From NCBI RefSeq assembly GCF_000247695.1, contig NW_004624742.1, positions 969,706-1,033,705 on the forward strand: a stretch of DNA of 64,000 nucleotides, written 5' to 3'. Positions 36,181 to 48,906 of this stretch are shown in pieces (within the stretch, counting starts at the first letter, position 1; each line of letters starts with the position of its first letter). The DNA is from Heterocephalus glaber (taxonomy: Eukaryota; Chordata; Mammalia; Rodentia; Bathyergidae). The translations under genes and the position numbers were made by a program. The notes beneath the pieces were generated by a model. That model saw only the letters and a program-made list of their open reading frames with translations. It had not been told where the DNA came from and made no database searches.

Positions 36181-36654
36181 CATTGTTCACCTACTGCACA
36201 GTTTCTCCACCATTAAAGAAAGCTGGGGATACAAAATGTTCTAGACCACTCTTGTTTTTTCTGCCTGCCCCAGATACTGGGGATCTCAAGTGCTTGCCCA
36301 TTTCTGAGCACAAGAAGCACCATCCTTCCCCACTGGTCTCCTCACAGAAAAGAGGACTATGAGTGGAAATGGCAGATGCCACTGCCAGGCCCAGGCATTT
36401 AGCTGCCCCTGACAAGCCCTTCAGACCCTTCTTTCTCATTAGGCTGGTAGAAAAAAGTCACATATTTAAGATGGTACAGCTACAAAGTGTGAGGCCCCTA
36501 TTAGCTTGAGTCACAGGGACCATGTTGAAAAGAATCTTAAGTATAACCCATGAGAAACATGTAGCTGAATGTGAAAAATAAAAGTTTTTATGTGTTTTTT
36601 AAGGCATTGAGACTTTGAAAATTTTTATTACCACAGCATAACTTTAGCCAGCTG

Positions 36655-37027
36655 CTATGGTATAAACGTGTCCCCAGAAAGTTCATTGCTATGTTTGTGG
36701 CAATTCATGCTAATGGTATTTGGCAGTGGGGCCTTTGGGAGATACTTAGAATTAGATGAGTCGTGTGGCTAGGGCTCTCATAATGGTGTTAGTTACTTTA
36801 TAAGAAGAAGGATTCCAGTTAGCACTCTAGCTCTGTCTGGCCGTGTGAGGTCCACCGTGTTATGTCCTCTGTCATGTTAGGATACAGCAAGAAGGCTCTC
36901 CATATGCCAAGCAGGTCTAGCACCATGGTCCTGAACTTTCTGACTTCTAGATCCATGGGCCAAGGAGCTTCTATTCTTAATAAATCACCCATCTTAGGCA
37001 TTTTGTGATAGCGATAGAAAGCAGATT
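36655..37027 (+). mobile_element. MLT1-type MaLR LTR
   Basis: The sense series is near complete: GCTATGGTATAAACGTGTCCC, GTGGGGCCTTTGGGAG, CCGTGTGAGGTCCACCG, GATACAGCAAGAAGGCTC, CACCATGGTCCTGAACTTTC, AATAAATCACCCATCTTAGG and ATTTTGTGATAGCGATAGAA. This is the MLT1 LTR order including its polyadenylation signal. Confidence 0.85.
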
Positions 37028-37559
37028 AAGATATCATGACATACTTTATAGATTATCCAGTTCAACTCCTTGTTATGCACAGAGAAAAACCCCAAAAAGT
37101 GACCTGCCCAATGATCCTATCTATAAACCAGGGGCTGTACTTCTACTTGTGTGAGAAAACAAGGCTAATCCTTACACATTTTCCCCATGGAAACATGAGG
37201 GTCTGTGATTTGCACCTATCTTAGGCCTTTCCAAGTCAGGGCTTGTCTTGATAACAAAAGATGTCATTTCACATATCCTGACACCCTCTACTCATAAGAT
37301 GACTATGTAAAAATGACTGAGTAAGAAGGTTCAGGCAAGAAGAGGGATTTATGCAGAGGGTGGTGCATATACCTGTGTTTTGACCATTTAAAGGATTTTC
37401 TTATACTGGTAAATTTAAAATAGACATAGGAATGACATAAACATTAAAAATGGGAATATGGAAGTGGAACTATCAGAACTTGTTCACTTAGGGATAATAT
37501 GGAAGAGGAATGAAGAGTGGCAGAGCGAAGGTCAGATGCGTCCCATCATTATCATTTCT

Positions 37560-38525
37560 GATGAGTCCCACTGTCCTGTCTTCCAAATCACCTGTGTGCT
37601 GATGGTGACCAAATCTTTATCACTACCCTCACATCTCTCTGAACTCAGGTGGAAATTTCCAGCTGCATTTTTCACAGATACATCAAACTGAGTGTGTTGG
37701 TAACAAAACCCTTTATTTACCAGTCCCGTCCCCCCCGCCCCCAGCTGTTCCTCCTCCACTGTCCCCTACTTTCACAAACCACATTGTCACAATCTACCAA
37801 GTCTCCAAGTCAGATACTTGGTCGTCATCCTAGACTGCTCCTTTTCCACATCTTCCACAGCCAACTACAGGTTCATGGTGCTCTTCATGCTCCTGCTTTA
37901 GGTCAGGGTCTATTTTTTCCTCCCTAGCCTTTCTTGCTGATCTTCTTGCCAGTTATTTTGGTGAAACACAAATCTCATCATATCAGCTCCCTAATTAGAG
38001 AAAGTCAACGGCTCTTTCAAGGCCCACAGTTAGAATATGAGCTCCTCAGCACAGCACGGAGACTCTTGAAAAACAGACCACATTGCTTTTTAGCCTCAGT
38101 TTTAGAAAATGACAGTAGTTCTCCTCTAATCAGTATACATCATCTGCTCCAGCAATGTTTATGGACTTGCTTGCAAATGATCTAAATGTAACCTATTATA
38201 GCCTTTTAAATTTTTTTGATGTTTTGAGCTGCACTGATGTGGCTGGTACACATAGACTCCTCTTTGTCTAACTGGATACTTTCGAATCATCCTTTGTGAT
38301 AGTTCTTAAAAATTCCTTCCTTAAGAAACATTTCTTTGACATCCCTAGGCAAAGTAATCCACTTTCTCCTGTATATGTTTCCACATCTCCACTATATCAC
38401 TTAAAATTACAGTTTATTTCCTTATCCACACCTCTACTATTACTAGATTATGGATTCCCCAGGGACACGAGTCAAGTGAAATTAACCTTTGCCTCCCCCA
38501 GGTCTTGGTCAAGTCTTGGTACATA
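37560..38525 (+). repeat. L2 LINE, long 3' fragment
   Basis: CAGATACATCAAACTGAGTG, CACCAAGTCTCCAAGT-like text (CTACCAAGTCTCCAAGTC), TTGGTCGTCATCCTAGACTG, AATCTCATCATATCAGC, CTTTGACATCCCTAGG and CAGGGACACGAGTC follow the end of L2 ORF2 and its 3' UTR over about 965 bases. Reading frames (83-92 residues) across it are relics of the LINE. Confidence 0.8.
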
Positions 38526-38929
38526 ATTAAGTGAAGAGATGACTGAAATATAAACACAATGATTATGCTTATTTTTCCCTATGACAATGCAATTTTGGTC
38601 AATTTATTGCATTTTCCAAATACAAACTATTAGTTCCTAGGCTAGCAGGATGGCTAAGATACTGCTTCTTCCCTCAGACCATGCCATTTTTATTCACTTC
38701 CATTGTCCATTACAATGAAGACTTCTTCTAGGGAGCTTGCTATTTCTTTGATAAATAGCAAACTTGTAAAGTACACCTGTTCTATTTACAAAGTTCACTT
38801 CCACTAAACAACCAAAACATGTAGCTAACATATGGCCATAGTCTCAATAAGCCATACTGCATCTGAACATGCATTGTGTATACTATATATTGTTTCTGAT
38901 CCTTAAAACAGCCATATGAGGCAGGGAAG

Positions 38930-39185
38930 AATAAGATAACACAAGCCGAGGATTTGGAATCAGCATATGTGAGTTACAACACCTGTCCTGGCACTTCCTA
39001 GCTTTATTACCCTGGACACATAGTATAATCCTCTCTTAACTCAGTTTCATCATTTGGAGTTAATAATTTTCTGTTCTGATGATTAAATGATTTTATATAT
39101 TATAAAAGATTTAAAAAATCATTCCATGTGTAGTAAGTGCCTAATAAATTTTGACTATTGTTATTATTTCACAAATGAAGAAATA
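38930..39185 (+). repeat. MIR SINE
   Basis: GGATTTGGAATCAGCATATG, CCTGTCCTGGCACTTCC, CTCAGTTTCATCATTTGG and GTAAGTGCCTAATAAATTT are in MIR order, with a diverged core. Confidence 0.8.
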
Positions 39186-39504
39186 AAGATCGAAAAAATT
39201 AACTAGCTTCCCAAAGCTCACACGGTTACAACCTCAGGTCAGACAACATCAAATTCTTTTCCCTTATCAGTACAATTCTTCCTACTTTGTATAGAGGCAG
39301 GCTGACTCAATGCACTAAAGCCACATGTGCACTATCCAAATAATAGCCTGGTTAGTCTGAAACTGATGGTGTGTATTTTACCTGTTGCGGCCTTCATTTT
39401 GGCTTATCCAAAACAAAATGACCCAAGTGTTCATTAGGCTAATATTAGCATCTAGAAAATTTTTACAATCAAGTTTCAATGATCAGAGAGGCAGTGTACT
39501 TATA

Positions 39505-39665
39505 GGCAAGACTTTGGCCCCCAGTGTTGAACCTCAGTTTCCTTCTCTGCAGAATGCTGTACGGAACAGGGACATGCCAAGACCAGTGGAGGATGTTTGG
39601 CACACAGTAGGTCCTCTAGAAACAACAGACATGGTCATCCTTATTGTTATCAATGCCAAGAAGCC
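39505..39665 (+). repeat. MIR SINE 3' fragment
   Basis: AACCTCAGTTTCCTTCTCTG, TTGGCACACAGTAGGTCC and ATCCTTATTGTTATC mark the MIR 3' half. Confidence 0.7.
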
Positions 39666-39669
39666 AGAG

Positions 39670-40329
39670 CAGCTCTCCTCAAGCTCACCACAGGGAAAAC
39701 AAGCTTTCCATGTGCCTGAGGCCCACAACTCAGTGAGCTACTGCTTAGCCCGTTTATTTATGAAAGTTCTTTAATCCATTTAGAGGCTGGATTACAGCCT
39801 TAGGGCAACTACAGCAATGATTCTCAGTGTTAATTTCCGTGCACTGCCACAAACTGGTGGAGCACACAGCTCAGGCCACCGGCTGTACAGAGTGATTCCC
39901 TCTGCCATATGAGTTGAGCTCAGCATCAAGAATTCACAGGAGGAGAGACAGCATGAAGGGGCCTGTCCATGCTGGAGAGATATGTCTTCCTGCCACATAA
40001 GGAAATATGGTGGTGAATGATTGGAGCCCACACTGCTAAGGCAAACCAGAAATGATTTCTTATTAGCACTAGTTGCAGCATTAATAATAACAATAGCCAT
40101 GAAGTAACAAAACAGTCTCTGTCTTTGAAATATAGGAGAGAAGTAATTGGTCCAGAAAGACATTATCAGCTGGAATGTTCCATATTTGCTTGATTTACCA
40201 TCTTCAAGCAGTTCAAACAGCTTTGCACAATAAACTTAAATGCCTAAAATGTCCTTCTCCTGCACCGAAGCATCCTTTATGTACTTGTTTCCATAGTTTG
40301 GAACACTCTCATTGCAGAAATAAGAAATC
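39670..40329. other. unique sequence
   Basis: A frame of 123 residues on the - strand (39792-40163) has no recognisable domain. No gene is supported. Confidence 0.5.
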
Positions 40330-40680
40330 AGAATAGACTCAATTTATTTTACTGATATTTAAGGGTAATTTTTCCCTTAATGAATGCATCTGTTTGGATG
40401 ATAAATTGTCCATTAGACAATGCTCAAGTGTTTTTATGGTCTCCATTTTGATTACGGAGCTTTTAATGTAGTGTTGCATCCACTCTTTGAATTTTCTCTG
40501 CAATTCAGTCATTTGCCAAACAGAATAGACTAGAGAAAATGCCAGGCTGATTTTCTTCCTTAAGTATTTTAATTTATTAAATAAATGACCTAATAGATTG
40601 CATCAAGATGTATTTCTCTGCTTTGTGCTGACCTTATTGAGAGTTAATCAGTTTCATAATGCTAATTAGTTGTCAGCATT
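40330..40680. promoter_or_regulatory. candidate conserved non-coding block
   Basis: Repeat-free, with homeodomain-type motifs: TTTTAATTTATTAAATAAATG near 40568 (split here), GCTAATTAGTTGTC near 40662, GAGTTAATCAG near 40641 and CCATTTTGATTACGG near 40443. Texture suggests an enhancer-like element. Inference only. Confidence 0.3.
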
Positions 40681-41004
40681 AGTACCCTGTGCATACATAG
40701 AGATAATGGCTGCAGGCCACAGCACATATAACACACAAGACTCTACCCTGTTTCTTGTGCCCAACACAATCATAGGAATTTCTGGATTCATTCCACTTTT
40801 CAAAGGGATAGTGTGCTGTTTGCTTCCTTTCAGACTCATGAGGGAATGTGTGCAATGTAGTGTGAGCAGAAGACACACACAATGTGAGGAATTAGTTACA
40901 CAGTTGCTGTTTCTGTCATATTGTTAATGGGAATTATGTATCTAAATTTCCCTTTAGCAATAGCTCACAATGGGCACTGGGAAGATGTGGAAAATGCATG
41001 AGAG

Positions 41005-41215
41005 AATTCAAATAATGTACAATATGGTGACTATAGTTAATAACATTCTTGAAAAATGCTGGGTAGAATAGTGTTATCACCACAAAAATCATAGGTATGA
41101 GAGATGAAGTATATATAGCTCAGTTTACCCAATTCACAATGTGTATATGCTTCAAAACATCATGTTATGCATGATGCACACACATGATTTTATCTGTCAA
41201 TAAAAAATAAAACAT
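41005..41215 (+). repeat. L1 LINE 3' UTR
   Basis: AATGTACAATATGGTGACTA, TAGTTAATAACATTCTTG, TTCACAATGTGTATATGC and CAAAACATCATGTTATGC follow an old L1 3' UTR. It ends GTCAATAAAAAATAAAA. Confidence 0.85.
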
Positions 41216-41431
41216 AGAATTCAAATAATTAATAGTATGGAATCATAGTTTGGCCAAATTTTAAATTGCCTTTGGAAATGAACACATCTTTATCTTGTAT
41301 AAACACTCTATATATTTTGGCTTCCTGTCAAAATTAGTATATGTTTTACTTCAATGTAGGCTATACATCCAGTGCTAGGAAACAGTATTTGCCAGGGATG
41401 TCCAGTTCCATTGGCTCTTCCTGAAGAAAAC

Positions 41432-41470
41432 TAATGATACTAAGTAATGATACTAAGTAATGATACTAAG
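41432..41470 (+). repeat. 13-bp tandem repeat, three exact copies
   Basis: TAATGATACTAAG occurs at 41432-41444, 41445-41457 and 41458-41470 without a mismatch, which points to recent duplication. Confidence 0.95.
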
Positions 41471-41772
41471 TTGTTTTGACAAGTAGCTTTGCATTTCCTA
41501 AATGTTTATTCCAAAGCATCACCTACTAGAGAAGTAATTTTCATGACACTAAGTTGCATAAACAAAGGCCAAAAGTATAAAAATTTTCTTTTGTATCCCA
41601 TGCTGCACATCATTGAAATTCAGTATGCTTCTCAAACAGAAACAGATAAAAATCATATCACAATTTCTATCACAATTTTCCTTTTCTTAAATCACTGGTT
41701 TATACACTATAAAGCTGCAAAATTCACTCCCCTCTCTCAAAGAAAATCTTCTTCATATTAAACTTTAAAATT

Positions 41773-41803
<31 letters not shown>
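41773..41803 (+). repeat. (AAC)n microsatellite
   Basis: About ten AAC units in a row. Confidence 0.95.
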
Positions 41804-41809
41804 TTACGT

Positions 41810-43228
41810 GGAGCTTTTCACATTGAGGAGGATGTGTCAAGACTGGAGAACCCCTAAAACATCTCCCTGAAGCTGTCTGCTACCACTCAGGGTACCTAGG
41901 GGGTCACATTTACAAAATCTCAAGGCTCTCAGGAGCAGAGTTTTAATACCATAGTTTAAACATTCATATGTTGCAATATAATTTTAATAATTCTTTCTCA
42001 ATAAAAGGAGGAATAACTGGTGGAACTGATCATTTGGATATGTCAAATAAATAATGAACTCAGTATTTCTTTTTATAGCCAAATATACTCATCTTGCAGT
42101 CAAGGAATGGATGAGATGATTGTGTGCAATGACATAGTAAAAAGCACTCTTTTCTCAATAGGTTAAGTATGTTTATCAATCGGTTAAATATCTTTGACCT
42201 TCCAAGTACTGAGGGTCAAGGGCCTTTGCCGGGTGTCATTCCTGCCATAATCTGTATGCGGCAATTGGAGTAGGATAGCCACAACAGCAACTGTCTGCCT
42301 GGTCCTGCAGAGGCAGAGACTTCCTGATTCTCCTTACAGCCTGGCACCAAACACTGAACCTTGCTGAATGAACACATGAACTTTCAGGGGTTTGGCCTCT
42401 GGCTTACACAGTTCCCCAAGAATGGTTCTGAAATTTTTCCACTGAATTACCATTGTCTGTTTTTTTTAGATGATTCTTCATCAGTATTCATGAAATACAT
42501 AACTTTCATTTAACGTTGAAATGTGTTGAAATTCCAGGAGTGGGATTTAATAGGATCAGTTGGAAATAAGTTTCCTCATTTTTATTTTTATGGTTCACAG
42601 AAAATAATTAATTCAATCAAGGTGAGTCCCAGTTGATGTATTACAGTTGCAGCAGGTGTCTTCAGAATGAGTCCTGGAAGGAAGTCCAAAATAAAAATTC
42701 TGTAAAATAAGAAGGACGTTTTTCCCTCTTGTGTGCCAGGTGTGCTGGTTTTGGTGACACAATGATGCCCTGTCCTCCCAGAGTTCATAAGCTTTTTTTA
42801 GGTAGATAAAAGAAAAACTTAGATTATGACTAGCAGTACAGTAACATTAAATGTATTCCAAATCAGTGATATAGAAAGTAAATTGAGAGAAATTCAAACA
42901 CAATTATACCATTTTATTTGGTACCTGAAGCCTCATATTTATATTCTCATCATAGATACTGAAGAACTTTGGCAAGTGTGGAAAAATGCTGAAGAGAATA
43001 TAGATTCCTGGACTCTTTTGAGGAAGAAACTTTGAAAAGAAAATGTGGAGCTTTTTTGCCCACTGTTAAGTTCCTGGCACTTATAACAGTATCTGATTCA
43101 TAGTAAATACTAGATACTTTTAAAATATGTGATCAGTGAAAGAATAAATGAATAAACTGCTATTCTGCAAAAAAATCTATGTGTTCTGGCAACTTCCAAG
43201 TTGGGAATTAGTAAATTTTAAATGATAG
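41810..43228. other. unique sequence
   Basis: No supported gene or clear repeat. Confidence 0.5.
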
Positions 43229-43375
43229 CCAGGCATGGCGGTGCATGCTTGTGATTCTAGCACTTATGAGGCTGAGGCAGGAGGATCGCTGCAAGTTCCA
43301 GGGCAGCCTGGGCTATATAGTGAATTTAAGGCCAGCCTGAACTACATAGCAAGACCCTGACTCACAAACACACAA
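43229..43375 (+). repeat. B1-like SINE with internal duplication
   Basis: TAGCCAGGCATGGCGGTGC, TGAGGCTGAGGCAGGAGG, then two units around GCAGCCTGGGCTATATAGTG and GGCCAGCCTGAACTACATAG show the approximately 29-base duplication of B1. GCAAGACCCTGACTC closes it. Confidence 0.9.
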
Positions 43376-43379
43376 AATT

Positions 43380-44347
43380 CAAATGATATCCACTCCTGAT
43401 AGACATTGAGAAAATATTAGGTAGTGTTCAACAAAGACTGCTATCTGTAATCCAGGTGTAAAAAAGGGATTGTCTTAAAGGTAGAGTTAAATGGTGAGAA
43501 GGTTTTTCAAGAATGCAAGTCATTACAAATACTTTGAACTCCATTTGGAATTATGCTTTCAGAATGTGGATCTTAATACAGTTTGGTTTAGAAATAGAGA
43601 AAGGATATGGTGGCTCACAAAACCCTCTATCTCAATTTAGTCTTAATGGAGCTCTTCGAACTCACAGAAACACAGGATTAACATTGTTCTCATGAGTGTA
43701 TTGGCTTAAAAGTTAATATGTTTCACTGGGGAAGTGGACTTAATCAGGCCTAAAGAGTGATCAGGATAAATACCAGGTGAGGTTTTGTGATTTGCTCTTA
43801 TCTATGAGGAAGCGACACATTTTTATATTGATATATTGTATCAGTAATTATTGTTTTCAGCCATACAGTTTATCAGCTACCATGAGGAACTCTTACCATA
43901 CAAAATGTATGTTCAAACCAGAATAATTAGCTTTAGAGGTAAATGATTAAACAAATACATTTAATAAATAATTAAATTATTAAACAAAGACATTGTTATA
44001 TATGTTATATTTGTATATTGTATAGTCATTTGGCATCTGTTACTCTGATTAGGATCATTGTAATACATCCAAGTTCATTAATGGTGGCTACTTTGGATCC
44101 CTAAATAATTAATGGAATCATAGGTGTCTCCCTAAGCAACAGCCTGATGGCACAGTGTATTAGGCAGCCCTGGGAGCTCTGAATAAACAGCTCTCACACA
44201 GCTGCATCTGTTTTGCCACGCACCTCCTCTTCACCAGCCTCCCTTAGCCAAGCCCGGGAAGATGGGCAAAAGCAGGAGTAGAACCCAGGAGAGAGTAAAG
44301 CAATCTCCAAAAAGTGGGATGGTTGTTAAGTGCAGGGTGCCAGGCCC
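43380..44347. other. unique sequence
   Basis: Short frames only; no clear repeat and no gene. Confidence 0.5.
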
Positions 44348-44428
44348 CAACTCACCTGGTGAATCGAAATCCATGGTAATGGATACTGAGGATCAGCATT
44401 TTAATAGACACCTCAATGGTTCTTACAT
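44348..44428 (+). mobile_element. MER5-like hAT fragment
   Basis: CACCTGGTGAATCGAAATCC, GATCAGCATTTTAATAGACA and CCTCAATGGTTCTTACATG resemble the middle and right end of a MER5-family element. Short and diverged. Confidence 0.5.
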
Positions 44429-44613
44429 GCCCTATAAACCAAGAGGCTCTGGATACAGATCTGTCTCCTGGAGAAAGTTAGCAAGATGGGGAAAATGCTA
44501 TGTTGGGAACTCTAGTCCACTAGAGTGCTATAATGCTGTGTGTAGGTTTTTCTTATCCTAAATTCCTAATATGGTTCCAAAGCCTGAAGGAAAGAATTTC
44601 TCCAGAAAGTCTC

Positions 44614-44614
44614 C

Positions 44615-44677
<63 letters not shown>
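44614..44677 (+). repeat. compound (AT)n(AG)n microsatellite
   Basis: About 13 AT units pass directly into about 18 AG units with no interruption. Confidence 0.95.
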
Positions 44678-44682
<5 letters not shown>

Positions 44683-44744
44683 TAAGCATTGCTTCTATTT
44701 CAATAATTGGATTATTTGTGCTTTGAGATCAGTAAAATTTTCAT

Positions 44745-44870
44745 TTATTTATTCTACAAATATTTGCTGAGTGCCTATCATGGGAGAGCTAGGCATTGGT
44801 CCTAAGCGATGAATAAATCAAACATGGCCCCCATCCTCAAGGAGCTTACAGCCTGAGGGAAAGACTTACC
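44745..44870 (+). repeat. L2 LINE 3' end
   Basis: ACAAATATTTGCTGAGTGCC, GAGAGCTAGGCATTGGTCC, CATGGCCCCCATCCTCAAGG and GAGCTTACAGCCTGAGG are the L2 tail in good condition. Confidence 0.85.
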
Positions 44871-44874
44871 AATG

Positions 44875-46055
44875 AGTTTCTATACAAAGCAGTGTGCTCT
44901 GTGGAGTGTGGTTACTTTAGCAACACATAGCTGGGCATCCTGTCTGTACTTAGAGTTCAAGAGGTTGAGGAGAAGAATAGTCTTTATAAACTAAGGATGA
45001 GGGATGAAAAGGAGATGGCCAGGCTCAGATATCTTCTACAAGTCTTTTGAGCACTTGTTGCAGATATAATTTGCCCTGGAAATTAGATGAGATTCAGGGA
45101 GTGGAAGACTTTACCTGTGTAATCAAGCATTCTACAATTTAGTTGAGGAGAGAAAGTACATACATTGTTCTCTAATTGTTTTATACTCAAGAATATATAA
45201 TTAATATCAGCATGCATAGTACAGGCAATAAATACTACAGAACACCAGGAAAATGAAAGATTAAAATAAAAAGTAAAGTGAAAAATTGGGTATGAGAAAC
45301 AACAGAGAAGAAAAGAGATTTGAGTTGAATTATAGGGTATGCAGACTTAATAGGGCAGGCCTTAGTGTTGGGGATAATTTAGCAATAAGGGGGAATGACT
45401 GGGGAGGAGATTTTGGGTCCCGTACAGCAGAGGCTTTGGGTTTAGCTGCAGTTTTAACTGAATTTCAGAAGCCATAGTACCTGATTGTAGGTTCCTGAGT
45501 AGGAAAATCACAAAGGCATGTTCATAAATTGCCAGTAAGACAAATTGTCCACTTTCCTCAACCCAAACCCCCATCTTCACACCTTCTTCTTTTTCTCGAT
45601 GGCTCAACATTTTGCACAACAGCAAACTCTCAGGGGAACTCTGACACAAAAAGTATGCTGCTAATTATTACCTGCAGGTAAAAAAAGAAAAGATAAAGTC
45701 TAGCTGTCTTTCCCATGAAGTGTGCATGTGTGTGTGTATGTGTGTGGGGGGGTCTTCTTCTAATCCATCAAGTCTTCTTCAACAGAATAACAAATACACG
45801 CCACAAATTAATACCCCACAGGTTATCTTTTTTCTCTAACAGTGTTGATATAAAAAGTTTTGAAGTAATGAGAATAAAGCCAGATAAAAGAGTGCAAAGA
45901 TGCTGAATAAGTATAGACTTGAGAATCTAGAATAACTGAGAGTGGACAAGACATGGGAAATCTAAATAATACATCTTTAGAGAAAAAGGTGTTATATGTT
46001 GAATTGAATTACCTCCATTGTCTGAGAAAAGAGGTCCCATCAATGTGCTGCTTCC
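44875..46055. other. unique sequence with a short TG run
   Basis: A TG-rich run lies at 45724-45745 followed by seven G. The rest has small frames only; no gene. Confidence 0.5.
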
Positions 46056-46059
46056 TTCC

Positions 46060-46400
46060 AACTTGGCATGGGTCTTAGCATATGCTATTGTATCTTCTTA
46101 GGATGCTTCTCACTTGCTCACCTCTGCCCTTAGCCTGGCCTTCTCCTATTCAGTCTTTATGTCTCCATTTAAGTATGATTTCCTCAGAAAAACCCTCTGT
46201 GACTCCTGCAGGTGCCTCATAATTCTCCTTGGTAACATTGGGCAGCTTGTCTTCCACAGTACTTCTTGAAATGTGTATTTTATATTCAGTATCTAGACAG
46301 AGAGCTCCATGGAAAGAAGGAACATTTTAATTTTGTCCATCATTGTATTTTGGGAGCCAGCGCCATGCCTGGCACAGGGCACACTCCACTGGATGTCACT
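46060..46400 (+). repeat. L2 LINE 3' UTR
   Basis: TTTATGTCTCCATTTAAGTATG, CCTCAGAAAAACCCTCTGTG, GAGAGCTCCATGGAAAGAAGG, TCATTGTATTTTGGGAGCC and GCCATGCCTGGCACAGGGC follow an L2 3' end. Confidence 0.75.
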
Positions 46401-46943
46401 GAATGTGTCTGTGCAGCTGCTACAGGGGAGGGTGGGTAGCTGACTCACTGGGAAGTTTGAAGAGGTCAGTGACAGGGCAGTGCCATGGCTTGTGAGTCAG
46501 CCAGTTCATTCACGATGATGAAGAGAATTTTCTGCAGTTGCCAGAGAGCATGGACTCGTATTGGTTTGGCATTTTAAGCATAGCATCATATTAAGGAAAG
46601 CTCACAATGTAGAATATTGTAGGGTTGTGGATTTCACGACTTAAATTCCAAAATAAAATCCACAGTTCCTAGATTCTAATAGCTTTAATGCTTCTAATGG
46701 TTTCTGTCCTTATTCTAACTATTAATACTGTAACATACGACAGAATGGAAAATATTTAGGATATTGTTACCAATTAGTGCTTGCTTTTATAGTCTACAAG
46801 GAAAGTAAAACTGACCCTAACTGTAGTTTCAGCCATAGATCAAGTAAAGATATCAAATCTATTACCTTGCTTGGGTGGAGCCATAGGATTTGTATCTAGA
46901 TGATTCCCCTTCCGTTGTTGTCACAGCGTCTTGTTTTTTGCAG

Positions 46944-47019
46944 ACATTACACACCACTCATCACTCTCTCTGATGCCAGCCAGCACTTTATCAGCATCCC
47001 GAGCAACGGCTGCCTCTAG
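46944..47019 (+). other. possible terminal coding exon
   Basis: A strong acceptor-like sequence, CTTGTTTTTTGCAG (46930-46943), precedes a frame that (after one base completing a split codon) runs 24 codons to a TAG at 47017-47019. The predicted tail ends ...HFISIPSNGCL. An AATAAA lies at 47136-47141, about 120 bases downstream. The peptide is of normal composition but I cannot name a protein, and no upstream exon is visible in the window. It could equally be a chance acceptor. Confidence 0.25.
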
Positions 47020-47141
47020 TGGATGAAGAATTTCTCAGCTTTACCTAAGAGAACATCAATCATTCTTCATTTTCAGTGTTCAAACTTGCTCATCAGTAGT
47101 AACAACACTTGCTGGAGCCTGGAAAATCATCCCCAAATAAA

Positions 47142-48906
47142 CACAGGGCTGAGGACAGCCAAAGTGATTGACAGCTCCTACCTCCTCCAGTGTTTTAGGT
47201 TTCAAAACCAGTGGAGATGCAGATGTCTCCTCATTACCAATATTTGCATGTCGCTTATCATAGCTGTTATTGAGAGAAAAGTGCCATGGATTAGGTTGTC
47301 AAGTGTCTTAAATGAGGTTTTGTACCTGTAGTAGACATAGAGGGCCCTCTATCAGAGTTGAGATTTGAGCAGGACAAGAGTTATCCCTTGTAGATAGAGA
47401 AGGAAAATTGTGGCATGGGAACAATTTTCTTTCTAGAGCCTCACAACCAAGACGGGACTCCCCACTAAGTTGTCTGTAAACCTTCTGGAGAAAAACCAGG
47501 TATCTTTCCTCCATAAAGGCTTAATCACTGCCACTTCGCTCCACTTCCTGGTCTTGAATTGCCAGCTACCTGAGAGGAGGTGGAAATGGGTGGGATATGG
47601 GCAGGGGATTAGGAAAAGAAACGGTGATCAATCAATTAAATAAGGTAGTTACTGACAATAGGTAACATCTGATCATGAGCTTTTTTCTTTCCTGATGAAT
47701 TAATCTGTTGAAAGTGCCTTTCTCAGAGGGCTGTTAAAATTTTGTGGCTAGTTGAGAGAAAGAGTACTAGGAGAGGTTGGGCTTTAAGGATATTTCAACC
47801 ATTCAATAAAGATGTCAGTCTTCTCTGCCTACAAATGTCAGTTGCCATATTTGTATAATTTGGAAAGACAATAATGGCTGCCTATTGCTTCTAACTGGCC
47901 ACATATTGGATTTATTACATTCATGCATTGCCTAGGGAATATATTTGGTTTCACTTGGACAGTGCAGTTGCAGCAAGCCCATTGGTATGGAAGAATGATC
48001 ATAGTGTTCAACAGTGCATAACTAATAACCAAGCTCATGGCTCAAGCTCTGGGAGATTTCATCCACTATCAGTTGCTCTCAACACTAGAGCAGCCTGAGG
48101 CTTATCAACCACTTACGTGGTATGATTTTCAGTGCAGTGAAATCAGTAAGGCTACCGTGTTCATATACAACTACCCTGCATGGATTTTCAACTACTGGAG
48201 AACATATTCTATGTCTTGTTTACCATTATCCTGCAGGAACATAGCCCAGTGCCTGATCTAGAGTAAGTAAATGATAAATATGATCCAATGAACAAGACTT
48301 TCCAACTCTATTTGGTTCTCTCTTCCCATCCCTCCTTCTTATTTGTAACTGTCATATCCCCCTCCCTAATACAAGTAGTCACCCCACCAGTAAAAGCTGA
48401 GCAGCAGTTTCAGATTTATTAGATATTCATTTGAATGAAATCCAAGGATTCTGTTTACTGACAGCACAGTTATTTGACTGAGTTTATATTTTTAATGGAT
48501 ATTTTGGAGTGGAGTAAGGATAACTACAAAATAGGAACAGCAAGGGACAGATAGCAGTGTTCTTGAGAAATACCAGGGCCGTAGTTACCTTGCACTCTGA
48601 GTATCTAAGTAAACCCAGATGATTAAAATATTATAGGTTTTAAAGTTTTAGCTTTTTCATCTTAATCAGATGGTTTTGCTGCTCTAGCATAAAAAAGGCT
48701 ATTTGTTCATTAATTCATTTCAAAGTTTTTCAACCCTGCATATATTAAGTACCATCAGACATTGATGATGATATGAAGTGAGTCAGACAGAATTCTTAGC
48801 TATGAGTTCCTCAGTCTGCCTGAGACATGTAAGCAAATACAGTACATTACTAGAACAACAACTCAGTGGGACAAAAAGCATCACAAAGCACAACCTGTCA
48901 GTAATT
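47142..48906. other. unique sequence
   Basis: A weak L2-like tail lies near 48710-48780. Frames are short and unsupported. No gene. Confidence 0.5.

Noticed and set aside
39385..39774. 129-residue forward frame
   Set aside because: It runs through a MIR SINE at 39505-39665 and is overlapped by an opposing 64-residue frame; no family is recognisable.
44262..44561. 99-residue forward frame starting MGKSRSRTQERVK
   Set aside because: It runs into a MER5-like fragment and has no recognisable domain or conserved context.
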